A stretch of DNA of 64,000 nucleotides, taken from NCBI RefSeq assembly GCF_030864355.1, contig NC_083396.1, positions 1,364,001 through 1,428,000 on the forward strand, in the 5' to 3' direction. This document shows positions 1 through 9,265 of the stretch, piece after piece. Positions within the stretch are counted from its first letter, which is position 1, and each line of letters begins with the position of its first letter. Source of the DNA: Cutaneotrichosporon cavernicola (taxonomy: Eukaryota; Basidiomycota; Tremellomycetes; Trichosporonales; Trichosporonaceae). The notes under the pieces were generated by a model. That model did not search any database. It was not told where the DNA came from and worked only from the letters and a program-made list of their open reading frames with translations. The translations under genes and the position numbers were made by a program.

Positions 1-2025
1 AGCCGTCTGGTCTGGTGGCATGGAGTGCCTTGCCGTCGCGTACGACGTTCCCGTCCCCGGCTTTGGCACCAAGTGAGTAACTCGCAAGTCGCAGCTGACG
101 GCAGGAACACGGCCAACCTCCGTCTCTGGGGCTCGCGCCCGATCCAGGGCTTTGACCTCAACTCGTTCAACGCAGGCAACTACGAGGCGTCCGTCCAGAC
201 CTCGTCGCAGGCCGAGAACATTGTGAGTTTCTTAACCTACAGCCTGACGCCAGACCCGTGTCCTCTACCCCAACGACAACATGTACTCGGGCAAGGAGCT
301 GCGTCTCAAGCAGCAGTACCTCTGGTGCTCGGCTTCGCTCCAGGACATTCTCCGCCGCTACCAGAAGCTCGACCTGCCGTGGGAGCAGCTCCCAGACCAC
401 GTCGTCATCCAGAGTGAGTGCCTTTGTGTACATTGTTAACCACAGTGAACGACACGCACCCGTCCATTTCGATCGTCGAGCTCATGCGCATCCTCATCGA
501 CGAGGAGGAGGTGCCGTACGACATCGCGTGGAAGATCACGACCAAGGTCTTTGCCTACACCAACCACACCGTGCTCCCCGAGGCACTCGAGAAGTGGCCG
601 CTCAGTCTCTTCGAGAACATGCTTCCGCGCCACCTCCAGATCATCTACCGCATCAACCACGACTTCCTCAACGAGGTCGCCAAGCGTTTCCCCGGCGACA
701 TGGACCGCATCAAGCGCATGTCCATCATCGAGGGTACGTGGTGTAAAAAACAAAACTGACGTGCAGAGGGCCCCAGCAAGTACGTCCGCATGGCCAACCT
801 CGCCATTGTCGGCTCGTTCAAGGTCAACGGCGTCGCCGAGCTCCACTCGCAGCTCCTTCAGGCGACCATCTTCCGCGACTTTGTCGAGTTCAAGGGCCGT
901 GACAACTTTACCAACGTCACGAACGGTGTCACGCCCCGCCGCTGGCTGCTCCAGTGCAACCCCAACCTCGCCGAGCTCATCACCCAGACGCTCGGCTCGG
1001 ACCACTGGCTCGTCAACCTCAAGCAGATCGCGCAGCTCATTCCCATGGCCGAGGACGCTGCGTTCCGCAAGAAATTCCGTGACATCAAGATGGAGAACAA
1101 GGCGCGTCTCGCCGAGCTTCTCGAGAACGAGATGGGCGTCTTTGTCGACATCAACTCGGTCTTCACTTGCCAGATCAAGCGTCTTCACGAGTACAAGCGT
1201 CAGACTCTCAACATCTTTGGCGTCATCTGGCGGTACCTCCAGATCAAGAAGGCGACGCCCGAGGAGCGCAAGAAGATGGTCCACCACACGACCATCTTTG
1301 CGGGCAAGGCCGCGCCTGGCTACTACATTGCCAAGCTCGTCATCCGCCTTATCGTCAACGTCGGTAAGGTCGTCAACGAGGACCCCGACGTCGAGGACCT
1401 TCTCCGCGTCGTCTTCGTTCCCGACTACAGCGTCTCAATCGCGGAGGTGCTCATCCCCGCCGCCGACGTCTCGGTCCAGATCTCGACGGGCGGTACCGAG
1501 GCCTCGGGCACGTCCAACATGAAGCTTGGACTTAACGGTGCCCTCCTCCTCGGCACTGTTGACGGTGCAAACATTGGTGAGTGGGCACCCTTTCCTATAT
1601 GCTGACATGCAGAGATCGCCGAGGACGTCGGCGAGGAGAATGCGTTCCTCTTCGGCCACCTTGCAGCTGACGTCGAGGCTGTCCGTTACTCCAACGCCTA
1701 CCAGCCCACTCCGCTCGAGGAGAGATCGCCCGAGCTCGCCGAGGTGTTCCACGCGATCCAGAGCGGCATGTTCGGCGACGGTAGCGTGTACGACCCCGTC
1801 CTCAAGACTGTGTACGACAACGACTACTACCTTGTCTCCAACGACTTTGGCAGTTACCTCGCTGCCGAAAAGCTCGTCGACGAGCTCTGGCAGGACCAGG
1901 AGGAGTGGACCAAGAAGTCAATCCGCACGGCCTTTGCCATGGGTGACTTCTCGTCTGACCGCTCGATCCAGGACTACGCCGACTCGATCTGGTCCCTCGA
2001 GCCCGACCCGGTTCCCGACAACTAA
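1..2025 (+). CDS. GPH1: Glycogen phosphorylase, 3' part (5' end outside window)
   Basis: Cytosolic PLP enzyme that releases glucose-1-phosphate from glycogen. The window opens inside the gene and covers about 620 C-terminal residues. Six exons can be read: to 72, 105-222, 254-413, 446-733, 767-1576 and 1613-2025. The introns are about 31-37 nt, each GT..AG with a TGAC or TAAC branch site just before the acceptor. Family signatures include NTANLRLW near the start, NDTHPS, the [11 protein letters not shown] block, RLHEYKRQ and the PLP-lysine region [12 protein letters not shown]. The end at ...DPVPDN followed by TAA matches the usual family C-terminus. The preserved part shows no disruption. 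The N-terminal regulatory region cannot be judged because it lies upstream of the window. Confidence 0.97.
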
Positions 2026-2178
2026 TCGCTCTGCGTCTAGATCGTTGCTTGTCTGTGCGTGTCTGTCTACCTAAACAAAATGAATCGTATGCTTGTTGTG
2101 ACAGGTAGCGCGAGTGCAGACATCGAGTGGCTTTGATGAACGGATCAAACCCTCGCCCAAACGTCGAGTGAACTTATG

Positions 2179-2211
2179 ACTTGGATCAGTTCGACTCTGA
2201 CTGATCCAAGT
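2179..2211. repeat. Perfect 12-bp inverted repeat, 9-nt loop
   Basis: ACTTGGATCAGT at 2179-2190 is exactly complementary to ACTGATCCAAGT at 2200-2211. It lies about 155 bp past the glycogen phosphorylase stop codon. It could be a 3'-end hairpin or a remnant of a small element; the sequence alone does not decide. Confidence 0.75.
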
Positions 2212-2234
2212 TGGCTGTGATCCGTGTCCGAACA

Positions 2235-2276
2235 GACTCGCAACAATGGGTTCAGCTCCGTGTTGCGTTGCGAGTC
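2235..2276. repeat. Perfect 10-bp inverted repeat, 22-nt loop
   Basis: GACTCGCAAC at 2235-2244 pairs with GTTGCGAGTC at 2267-2276. It sits 23 bp after the previous inverted repeat, in the same intergenic region. Confidence 0.7.
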
Positions 2277-2731
2277 GTCTGGAACACAATTCCGATATCC
2301 TGACCGACTCTGGCACTATCAAGTATCGCCACTATCAAACATCGCCGCGATCGGACTCTGAATCATCTCTCACACCCAGGTGACAATGTGACCGCGCAAC
2401 AACAGCATGTCGCGGTATAGGCCTCCATCCCCGTCTCCGCAACTGGCCCCATACTATCATTCCCAGCCGAGTTGGGTGTTCCTGGCGATAAGGAGCGCTT
2501 TCCTGCAGTTCAACGAAGCGGAACGATGTTATCGCCGATGCCGGACATCAGATATCGCCGGTATCGGAGTGGGCAGTACAACATCAGGGTGTCCCTTGGT
2601 CTTGCCTGCAGGGGTCATTTACCATTGGCACCAAGAGCACAAGAAGATCATCTCCATGCATCGGACATCCGTCGCGAACTGATAGCACGGCCCGCCGGCG
2701 CGCCACCCAGCGTGCTCCTCGTGTTTCGGCG

Positions 2732-2737
2732 TATAAG
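2732..2737 (+). promoter_or_regulatory. TATA-like element of the sugar porter
   Basis: TATAAG, 72 bp upstream of the chosen ATG at 2809. Its position would suit a core promoter with a short leader. Only the motif and spacing support it. Confidence 0.35.
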
Positions 2738-2808
2738 ACGTAGATAGCAGGGTCAGATTGCTGAGCCCCACAGTCAACAACTCCTCACTAATCTCAACAG
2801 TTCTAACA

Positions 2809-4847
2809 ATGAAGAAGGTCGGCCACGCCCCTGACCCCGACGCGATCCCGACGCTAGCCCAGCTCGGCGTCGAGCTCCACCCCGACACCCTCCACTTTGT
2901 CGAGGACCCCCGTGCGCTCGCCGACGCTCTGGGCGGGAACAGCGTCATCAATGTGTTTCGCAACCCCATCGTCTTCCTCGCTGCGCTTTGCGCTTGCGTG
3001 GGCGGTCTCATGTTCGGCTTTGACCAAGGTATCCTCTCCATCGTGCTCACGATGAAGCAGTTCCTTGGGGTGTTCCCCGAGACCGACATCAACGTCACTT
3101 CAAAGGCCGGACTCAACAAGGGTGTCATGACCGCGCTTCTCGAACTCGGCGCGTTCCTTGGCGCCTTCATGAGTTCTTTCGTGGCGGACAGATATTCGCG
3201 AAAGATGAGCATCGTGTTCGGCTCTGTGTGGTTTGTCATCGGTAGCATCCTCCAGGCCGCCAGTTACAGTTTCGCGCAGCTCGTTGTAGGCCGCTTCATC
3301 GGGTGCGTACTCCACTCTTTTTTCGTCTCTGACCCCAGCGGTATCGGCGTCGGAGTCCTTTCTTCGACAGCGCCAATGTACATTTCGGAGATTGCGCCTC
3401 CCAACATTCGCGGCGCGTTCCTCGTGCTCGAGGCATGGTCGATCGTCTTTGGCGTCGTCGTCATGTTCTATATCACGTACGGTACTCGGAACATGAACAA
3501 CGACTGGTCGTTCCGTCTCCCTTTTACCATACAGATGGCACCTATCGTCATTCTCGCGGGGCTTCTCTTTTTCCTCCCCTACTCGCCCCGCTGGCTCGTC
3601 CAGGTGGGACGCGACGAGGAGGCGCTTCAGAGCCTCGTCCGCCTCCGCCGCCTTCCTGCAACCTCTCCCATCGTCCAGGCGGAGTGGATCACGATCCGCG
3701 CAGAGGCCATTCGAAACCGCGACGTGCTCGTCAAGGGGCACCCCAAGCTTGTCGGTGACGACATCAAGAGCGTGCTCAAGATGGAGGCCGCGAGCTGGGT
3801 CGACATGTTCCGCCCGGGGGTTATCAAGCGTACTATGATCGGCGTGGCACTCATGGTTTTCCAGCAATTTACAGGAATCAATGGTGAGTAGCTGGCTCTG
3901 CCCGTTTCCATGGGCGCATTTGTGGCGGTTACAGGCTGCCTGCCTATTCCAACGTTTTCTGGTCTCTCTCGCTAACCCCAGCACTCATCTACTACTCGCC
4001 GACCCTCTTCCAGCAGCTTGGCCTCGATTACGAGATGCAGATCACAATGAGTGGCGTGCTGAACTGCACGCAACTCGCGGCGGTCACAGTCGCCTTCCTC
4101 TTCCTCGACAAGGTCGGCCGCCGCCCGCCCCTTATTCACGGGGCGTGGATGATGGCGGCTTCACATTTTATTGTGGCGGCCATGATTGGCGTATACGGCA
4201 AGGACTGGGCAGCGCACGGGACCCAGGCGTGGGTTGGCGTTGCTTTCATCCTCCTCTTCGTCTTCTCGTACGGCATGGGCTGGGCACCGATACCCTGGAC
4301 CCTGCGTGAGTGCCATAGGCTTTTGGAAATGCTAACCTCAGCCGCCGAGGTGCACTCCTCGAGCCGCCGCGCTAAGGGTGTCGCGATCACCACTTGCACA
4401 AACTGGTACGTCTTGAAACTCATCATCATCCGTTCTTGCACTAATCCGCAGGTTCTGTAACTTTATTATCGGTGAGGTTTGGCGTTTCTGATTGTCATTC
4501 AGTGACCAGGTTGCCCTGTTTGACTGGATCGCACAAGAGCTAACACTAGGCCTCATCACTCCGCCCATGGTCCAGGGCACAGGCTTTGGCACCTTCATTT
4601 TCTTCGGTTTATGGGCAGTTGGAGCCTTCGTGTGGGCAATCTTAGTCCCCCCCGAGACCAAGTGAGTGGTACCGCAGAAGAGGCTGACGGAAGGGGCAAG
4701 ACGCTTGAGCAAATCGACGCTGCATTCCATTCGCACGATGCAGCCGACGAGGTGGCCGCCAAGCGCGCGATCCTGAGCTCAATTGTTGGCACCGACTACA
4801 GTCGCAACAACTCTAAAGATGATCGGGAGTGGGTAGAGAGTGCTTAA
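2809..4847 (+). CDS. MFS sugar transporter (sugar porter family)
   Basis: Plasma-membrane hexose or other sugar transporter of the 12-helix major facilitator superfamily. The start is the ATG at 2809 (MKKVGHAPDPDAIP); the reading frame runs further upstream only through a TTG. Family marks are GLMFGFDQG in helix 1, DRYSRK after helix 2, GRFIGGIGVGVLSS in helix 4, FQQFTGIN and YYSPTLFQQLG in helix 7, DKVGRRP, the PAEV block and PPETKGKTLEQID at the C-terminus. Introns: 3303-3338, 3884-3981, 4306-4341, 4406-4451, 4472-4549 and 4662-4693, the last only 32 nt. Exon 4452-4471 is 20 nt. Substrate cannot be told from sequence. It is convergent with the methyltransferase at 5009, and a sugar-dehydrogenase-like enzyme lies 1.2 kb further on. 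Confidence 0.93.
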
Positions 4848-5008
4848 CTCAATGGCGTTGAGCGGAGCGAGATTGGCTGACCAGGAAGGAGGTTGGAGAG
4901 TGTGTAGTGAGCGAGATGGTACGAATGTATGGATATTTATTGATGAGCGAGCCAGATGGCTCACGGAAACGTCAGCAACGACAATCAGCGCACACCATAC
5001 TGCATAAA

Positions 5009-5842
5009 CTAACTAGCCGGCTTACGCGCAATCAAGGTAAACGAGAGTGGCATGCAACCCCCATGTTCCTTCAATCCCCACTCGTCCAGCTCCCTCTTCT
5101 CCATCATTCCCGGCATCGCTTCCCACGGCACAGAGTCGTGCTCCTCTAACCCCTCAATCACCAGCCCCGCGAGCAGAAGGGACGTGATGATCTCGCCCAG
5201 CCCGTGGTTCCACTGGAAGCTTTTGGTCGCGCTCAGCTTCTCCTCACTCTCGACATACGTGTCGACCTCGTCCCATTCCATCGGCTTCGAACTCGTGTTG
5301 AAATACGGGAACCGCAGAGTCGGACCGTCGGGGATGCGCTCGTCGACAGCGAACAGGATGGGATGGCCCTCGCGGAGAAATAGTCGACCACCCGGGGAGA
5401 GGAGGGAGGCGACAACGGTCGCCCAGCGCGTCATGTCAGGGAGCCAGCATAGCGCCCCGATGCCAGTGTACACGAGGTCAAAATGTCCGTCCACCACGTC
5501 GCGAGCCGCGTAAACATCTGCCTCAACGAACGCCACGTCGTCGCCGGTCTGCGCCACTAGAGAGCGTGCAGCCGCGACCGATGCCGCCGAAAAGTCGAGC
5601 CCGCATACTTTTGCGCCTAAGCGCGCGAGGGAGAGCGTGTCCGTTCCGATGTGACATTGGAGGTGGATGGCGCGTTGGGCCGCAATGTCGCCTAGCCCAG
5701 GGACATCGAAAGCGACGACATTGCTCAGGCGCGTCTTGTCGTCAAGGTACTGCCGCACCTTATATCCAGAGTCAGACTTGGCGTGCAGTACCGCTCGGTT
5801 GTCCCAGTTGGCCTTGTTTGTCGCTGCGTGTTGTTCGTCCAT
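5009..5842 (-). CDS. Class I SAM-dependent methyltransferase
   Basis: Intronless gene for a small cytosolic methyltransferase of about 277 residues. The frame is open upstream to 5899, but the ATG at 5842 (MDEQHAATNKANWDNRA) gives the usual family start. Motif I is HLQCHIGTDTLSLARLGAKV, with two Gly/Thr positions changed from a strict GxGxG loop. It is followed by the acidic GLDFSA end of beta-2, the DVAFVEADVY segment, FDLVYTGIGALCWLPDM as motif IV, and a SPGGRLFLREGHP post-motif. This pattern is shared by a bacterial and fungal family of methyltransferases with unknown small-molecule substrates. The 3' end is 161 bp from the sugar porter stop. No function beyond methyl transfer can be assigned. 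Confidence 0.85.
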   Translation of the reverse strand: MDEQHAATNKANWDNRAVLHAKSDSGYKVRQYLDDKTRLSNVVAFDVPGLGDIAAQRAIHLQCHIGTDTLSLARLGAKVCGLDFSAASVAAARSLVAQTGDDVAFVEADVYAARDVVDGHFDLVYTGIGALCWLPDMTRWATVVASLLSPGGRLFLREGHPILFAVDERIPDGPTLRFPYFNTSSKPMEWDEVDTYVESEEKLSATKSFQWNHGLGEIITSLLLAGLVIEGLEEHDSVPWEAMPGMMEKRELDEWGLKEHGGCMPLSFTLIARKPAS

Positions 5843-5883
5843 GGCGAGTGCATGATGCGACAAGGGAATCAGCTGCTTGGTTC

Positions 5884-5889
5884 TATATA
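5884..5889 (-). promoter_or_regulatory. TATA box of the methyltransferase gene
   Basis: TATATA read on the minus strand, about 42 bp upstream of the chosen start at 5842. Its closeness supports the shorter protein, because the longer frame would put the box within the first codons. Confidence 0.4.
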
Positions 5890-6036
5890 GTGTCCACATG
5901 GTACCGTGCCTGGCTGGTCTCTGCTTGCACTACAGCCACTTCCGGGACCGAAGCGAGTCGATAGCGTGCAGAATGCACTCTTCATCAACTACAATCAATA
6001 CGACTTCCGATCATCATAGTTTCGCGTCGTCCGCGC

Positions 6037-7349
6037 CTACGCGCTCACGCGCCCAACCTTCTCCATACCCTCGGGAAGGATGTAACCTCCTTGCCTGCGG
6101 GATTCGTCGAAGATCTCGAGCGTCTCGGCCGTGTACTTGTGCGACACAAGCTCGTTCTGAGTCCGACCGTCGCGAATGTCGCGCGCCACCGCGTCCGCCT
6201 CAAAGTAGAGCCCAGTACCCGGGAAGGCGTACTCGAAGGTTTGTGGCTCACCCCATTTTCCAGGCATCTGTGGGGTCTCACCCGGCGTGTACTTTGTCAC
6301 GCTAAACTTGGTGATACGGCAGAGTATGTCGTGGATGACGACTTCACCTTCAGTTCCGCTGATCGTGGCCGTGTGCTCGCGAGGCATGCGTGCGTTAAAG
6401 CTCATGTTGCACACAGCGCGCGCTTCAAGGTTGGCATAGTCGAGGACAATCGTCGTGTCGAGGTCGGTGCCCATGCGTGTCTTGCTCATTACGCAGGTTA
6501 CATTAGGCGCGGCGCCCTTATTCGCCGGGTTATCCGTCAACGCGAGGCGGGCCGGTACCATGCAGTACGCCCCAATGTCGAGGAGCGGGCCACCGGCTGC
6601 CGCGAGGCCGATGATCCGGTGGTCATCGGGCAGCACATTGTAGTTTGGCACCGAGAAATTGGCGCTTACGGCGTGGATATCGCCAATCACCTTGTCCTTG
6701 TGAAGCTTGGTACGCAGGGCTGCAACCGCTGGCTGGAACGCTGTCCAGAAAGCCTCCATCAAGAAGAGGCTCTTCTCGGTCGCGAGCGCCACAAGCTCAT
6801 CCCACTCGGCAGCGTTGAGTGTCGCCGGCTTCTCGACGAGTACGTGCTTGCCGGCTAGCAGTGCGGCCTTGACATCATCGTAATGAGTCGGGTGCAGCGT
6901 TCCGATGTAAACAATGTCAACGTCCTGGCGTCAGTTGATAAACGTGAGGATTTGCCAACGCGACGTCAACGGGAAGCGGCAAAGTGGCTAGTATCCCATA
7001 GCTCTAGGCCCAGTCTGTCTTGTGTGACACGTACCTCCCTTGCGTACAGGTCTGCATAACCGCCCACCGCCACTGGTGGTGGCCGCAGACCTAGTTGCTG
7101 TGCAGTCGCGCCTTTGGGCAGGTATTTGTCAATGAACGCTGCCGCGCGGTCTTTGTCGCGCGCGCCAACGGCGGCGACGCTGTGCAGTACGTCCGTGACA
7201 TCTGAACGGGGGAGCGCAAGGTCCTCCACGAACATGGACGAGATCCAGCCAGCGCCGATGATTCTTGTGTCAGTGAAGCTTGCAACCTAGGGAGGAGGAG
7301 ACAAGGACAAGCCGGTGACTCACCCCCAGGAGGCGATGTAGGGTGCCAT
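6037..7349 (-). CDS. Gfo/Idh/MocA oxidoreductase (dihydrodiol/D-xylose dehydrogenase-like)
   Basis: NAD(P)-dependent oxidoreductase of about 380 residues, related to trans-dihydrodiol dehydrogenase and NADP D-xylose dehydrogenases. Exons are 7324-7349, 7035-7263 and 6037-6924. Splicing exon 1 to exon 2 gives WGIIGAGWISSMFVEDL, the dinucleotide-binding Rossmann loop; the acceptor is the one after CTGACACAAG. Next come DIVYIGTLHPTHYDDV, then HVLVEKPATLNAAEWDEL, which contains the conserved EKP lysine motif of the family, and AFWTAFQP. The C-terminal substrate domain carries GGPLLDIGAY. Substrate is unknown; a sugar or diol is inferred from the family. It is tandem with the methyltransferase (195 bp apart), on the same strand. 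A TATA box lies about 105 bp upstream. Confidence 0.9.
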
Positions 7350-7822
7350 GTCGGTCGTTCTGATTTGCGATACAGGAGGGGAAAGGCAAGGAGACAGAAC
7401 AGGAGATCAGGAGATGAGACGAGATTGTTAGTCTACGAAGGAGCGGTGTGTCTTTTATATCAGTTCCATCAGTGATGGATGTCATCAACCTGATAAACTG
7501 TTCAACTGGAAGCTATCTGTTCAGTGGGAGCGGCATTGTACATTCCGCTTTCGGCCCGATGTTTTGCTGTTGATTTTCGGCCCGGTGTGTGGCGGGTTTA
7601 GCAGGTGAGCATGCAAAATGAGCCGAAAGGGCCAGACTGCTGCTAGCAGTCTTGCCACTGGCATTCACGATCAGTGCATGGTGCCAACAGCTAAGATCGG
7701 TGCATAAACAGGCTACATAATGATAAGTCTAGATGAGTCAGGATGTGATGGGGTGTGGTGCCGACATGGGTATTTGTGCAGCCGTCTCTGTGGGCCGCGC
7801 AGATCTATAAGCGCCAGTTCCA
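7350..7822. other. Intergenic region upstream of the oxidoreductase
   Basis: 473 bp between the oxidoreductase start and the stop of the Mpv17-like gene, both on the minus strand. It carries the TATA box at 7452-7459. No coding sequence is seen. Confidence 0.6.
7452..7459 (-). promoter_or_regulatory. TATA box of the oxidoreductase gene
   Basis: TATAAAAG on the minus strand, about 103 bp before the ATG at 7349. It is the best match to a canonical TATA box in this promoter. Confidence 0.5.
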
Positions 7823-8863
7823 TTACACCTTCGGCTTTTCGTGTTTGGCGTGGAGCATGGCTTCGACCTCTGCCTTGTGGTCCTGTCGCGCGTTCACCAT
7901 GCTGAGGAACACCTTGGGTCAGCGCAGTCATCGCCGAACACACCGTCCAAAGAATGCCGGCGCCCTGTTGCGCAGGGAGACGGTATGGCAGCGGGACAAG
8001 GCTAAAGTTGACGGCCTGAAAGACGGGCCACACGCTCCAGTTGGCCTTGAGAGCCATCATGTACACGTCGTCAAACTTGGTCTTGATCTCGGGTACGCTC
8101 TTGCCCTCAAGCAGGCCGATGAACGTGAGGAACGTCGCGAGCTGGTGTTAGGTGCCTACCAGGCTTCTCCGCATGACTTACACCAGCAGGGGCACTGAGG
8201 TTAGCAAGGATCCCTTCGGGTGGTGGGGACTCACAACACCAGCTGATCCGATAGGACCCGTTTCGCAACCGCCGGCACAGGACTCCCGACCTTGGGAAGA
8301 GGGAACACGCGGTCGAGCGCTATCAGCCACTTGCCTGTCATCAGCGACGTCGGTGCGAGACCCACCTACGAACGGTCCCATTGCAAACCCAAACGCCGCA
8401 AAGCGCGCCGTGCGCGCCGCATCCCATGGTTCACATCGCCCATGTTGCTTATACGAGATCACCGCATTCGCGCCTTGCGCCTGGAGTCAATGTCATCTGA
8501 GTGGGGCTACAGGCGACGGCAATCCCTCAAGCAATGTCTGAGGGGCGGCTCCTCCATGATCGGGTGCAGGGCCCGCTTCGACGGACCGCCCGTGTATGCG
8601 TGTATGGGAGTTACTCACAATGAGATCGCCCGTTGATTGCAACGTCCCGTTTGCCAGCACAAGGGTGCGCATCGGGTGAACTTCGTAGCTATGGGCGTAG
8701 AACGCGTTGAAGCGCGAGATTAGCGCTGAAGTGAGCACGGTTAACGGGTGAGGGCGTGGTTCTCGCTGTGGTCCACAAGGTGACCAAGCCGCGAGTTTCG
8801 GTGCGGTTCACACATCGAACGTTACACAAAAGTCTCGCCAGCCTCGGACATACCTGCGACCAT
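7823..8863 (-). CDS. Mpv17/PMP22 family membrane protein
   Basis: Small integral membrane protein of mitochondria or peroxisomes, about 210 residues in seven exons: 8854-8863, 8619-8725, 8366-8480, 8235-8334, 8182-8194, 7944-8141 and 7823-7912. The spliced protein has the family landmarks in order: YEVHPMRTLVLANGTLQSTGDLIAQ at the N-terminus, RTARFAAFGFAMGPF, the W-x-L block KWLIALDRVFPLP, DQLVFAPAG, and the signature NWSVWPVFQAVNFSLVPLPYR. It ends in WTVFLSMVNARQ plus a charged tail. The first coding exon is 10 nt and the fifth is only 13 nt (APAG). The intron 7913-7943 is 31 nt. Which organelle it serves cannot be decided here; family members affect membrane permeability. Confidence 0.9.
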
Positions 8864-9265
8864 TGTTGGGAACGTGTTGGATGATGAGCAAGTCCAACTT
8901 TTCGTTGACAGGGGTTTGGTTCGGCGTCTCATCTTTCTTCCTTTCGGCATTGCCCCGAGAGATTGGTGGTGACGTCAGGCACCACGAAAAAGGACCGGCC
9001 CGCGGCCCGGCTGCTTTTGAACCAGGTCAAATCACACAAATTCAACACCGCCGTCCACCAGCACCAACATTGATAGATCATAGATGTCAATACATAGCGC
9101 ACAACCCAGCGCCTCGCGGTCGCGTGGGTTGCTTGTTGAAAGTAGGATACAGTGAAGCACGCGGGGTGTATCCGTGCGAGCGCTTATTGTTGGATGGGCT
9201 CTGCTCGGGTACTGGGTGTTTTAGATACGGAACGAGAGCGAAGAGATTAGCGGTCGGCGAAGAGG
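8864..9265. other. Intergenic region upstream of the Mpv17-like gene
   Basis: 402 bp between the Mpv17-like start and the permease stop, both minus strand. There is a GC-rich CCGGCCCGCGGCCCGGCT run near 8995-9012. No gene or clear core-promoter element is seen. Confidence 0.5.

Larger units (their letters stand above)
2026..2808. other. Intergenic region, promoter of the sugar porter
   Basis: 783 bp between the glycogen phosphorylase stop and the sugar porter start. The first half carries two perfect inverted repeats, listed separately. The second half has several ATCGCC/GATATCGCC repeats and a TATA-like element at 2732-2737. Short open frames at 2407-2747 show no recognisable protein and are treated as chance. 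Confidence 0.6.

Noticed and set aside
436..1287. Long minus-strand open frame (283 codons) opposite glycogen phosphorylase
   Set aside because: It is the mirror of a strongly biased GC-rich coding strand; no domain, and the plus strand codes a clear enzyme.
2758..2808. Upstream extension of the sugar porter
   Set aside because: It would start at TTG, and the added residues do not look like a transporter N-terminus; the ATG at 2809 is used.
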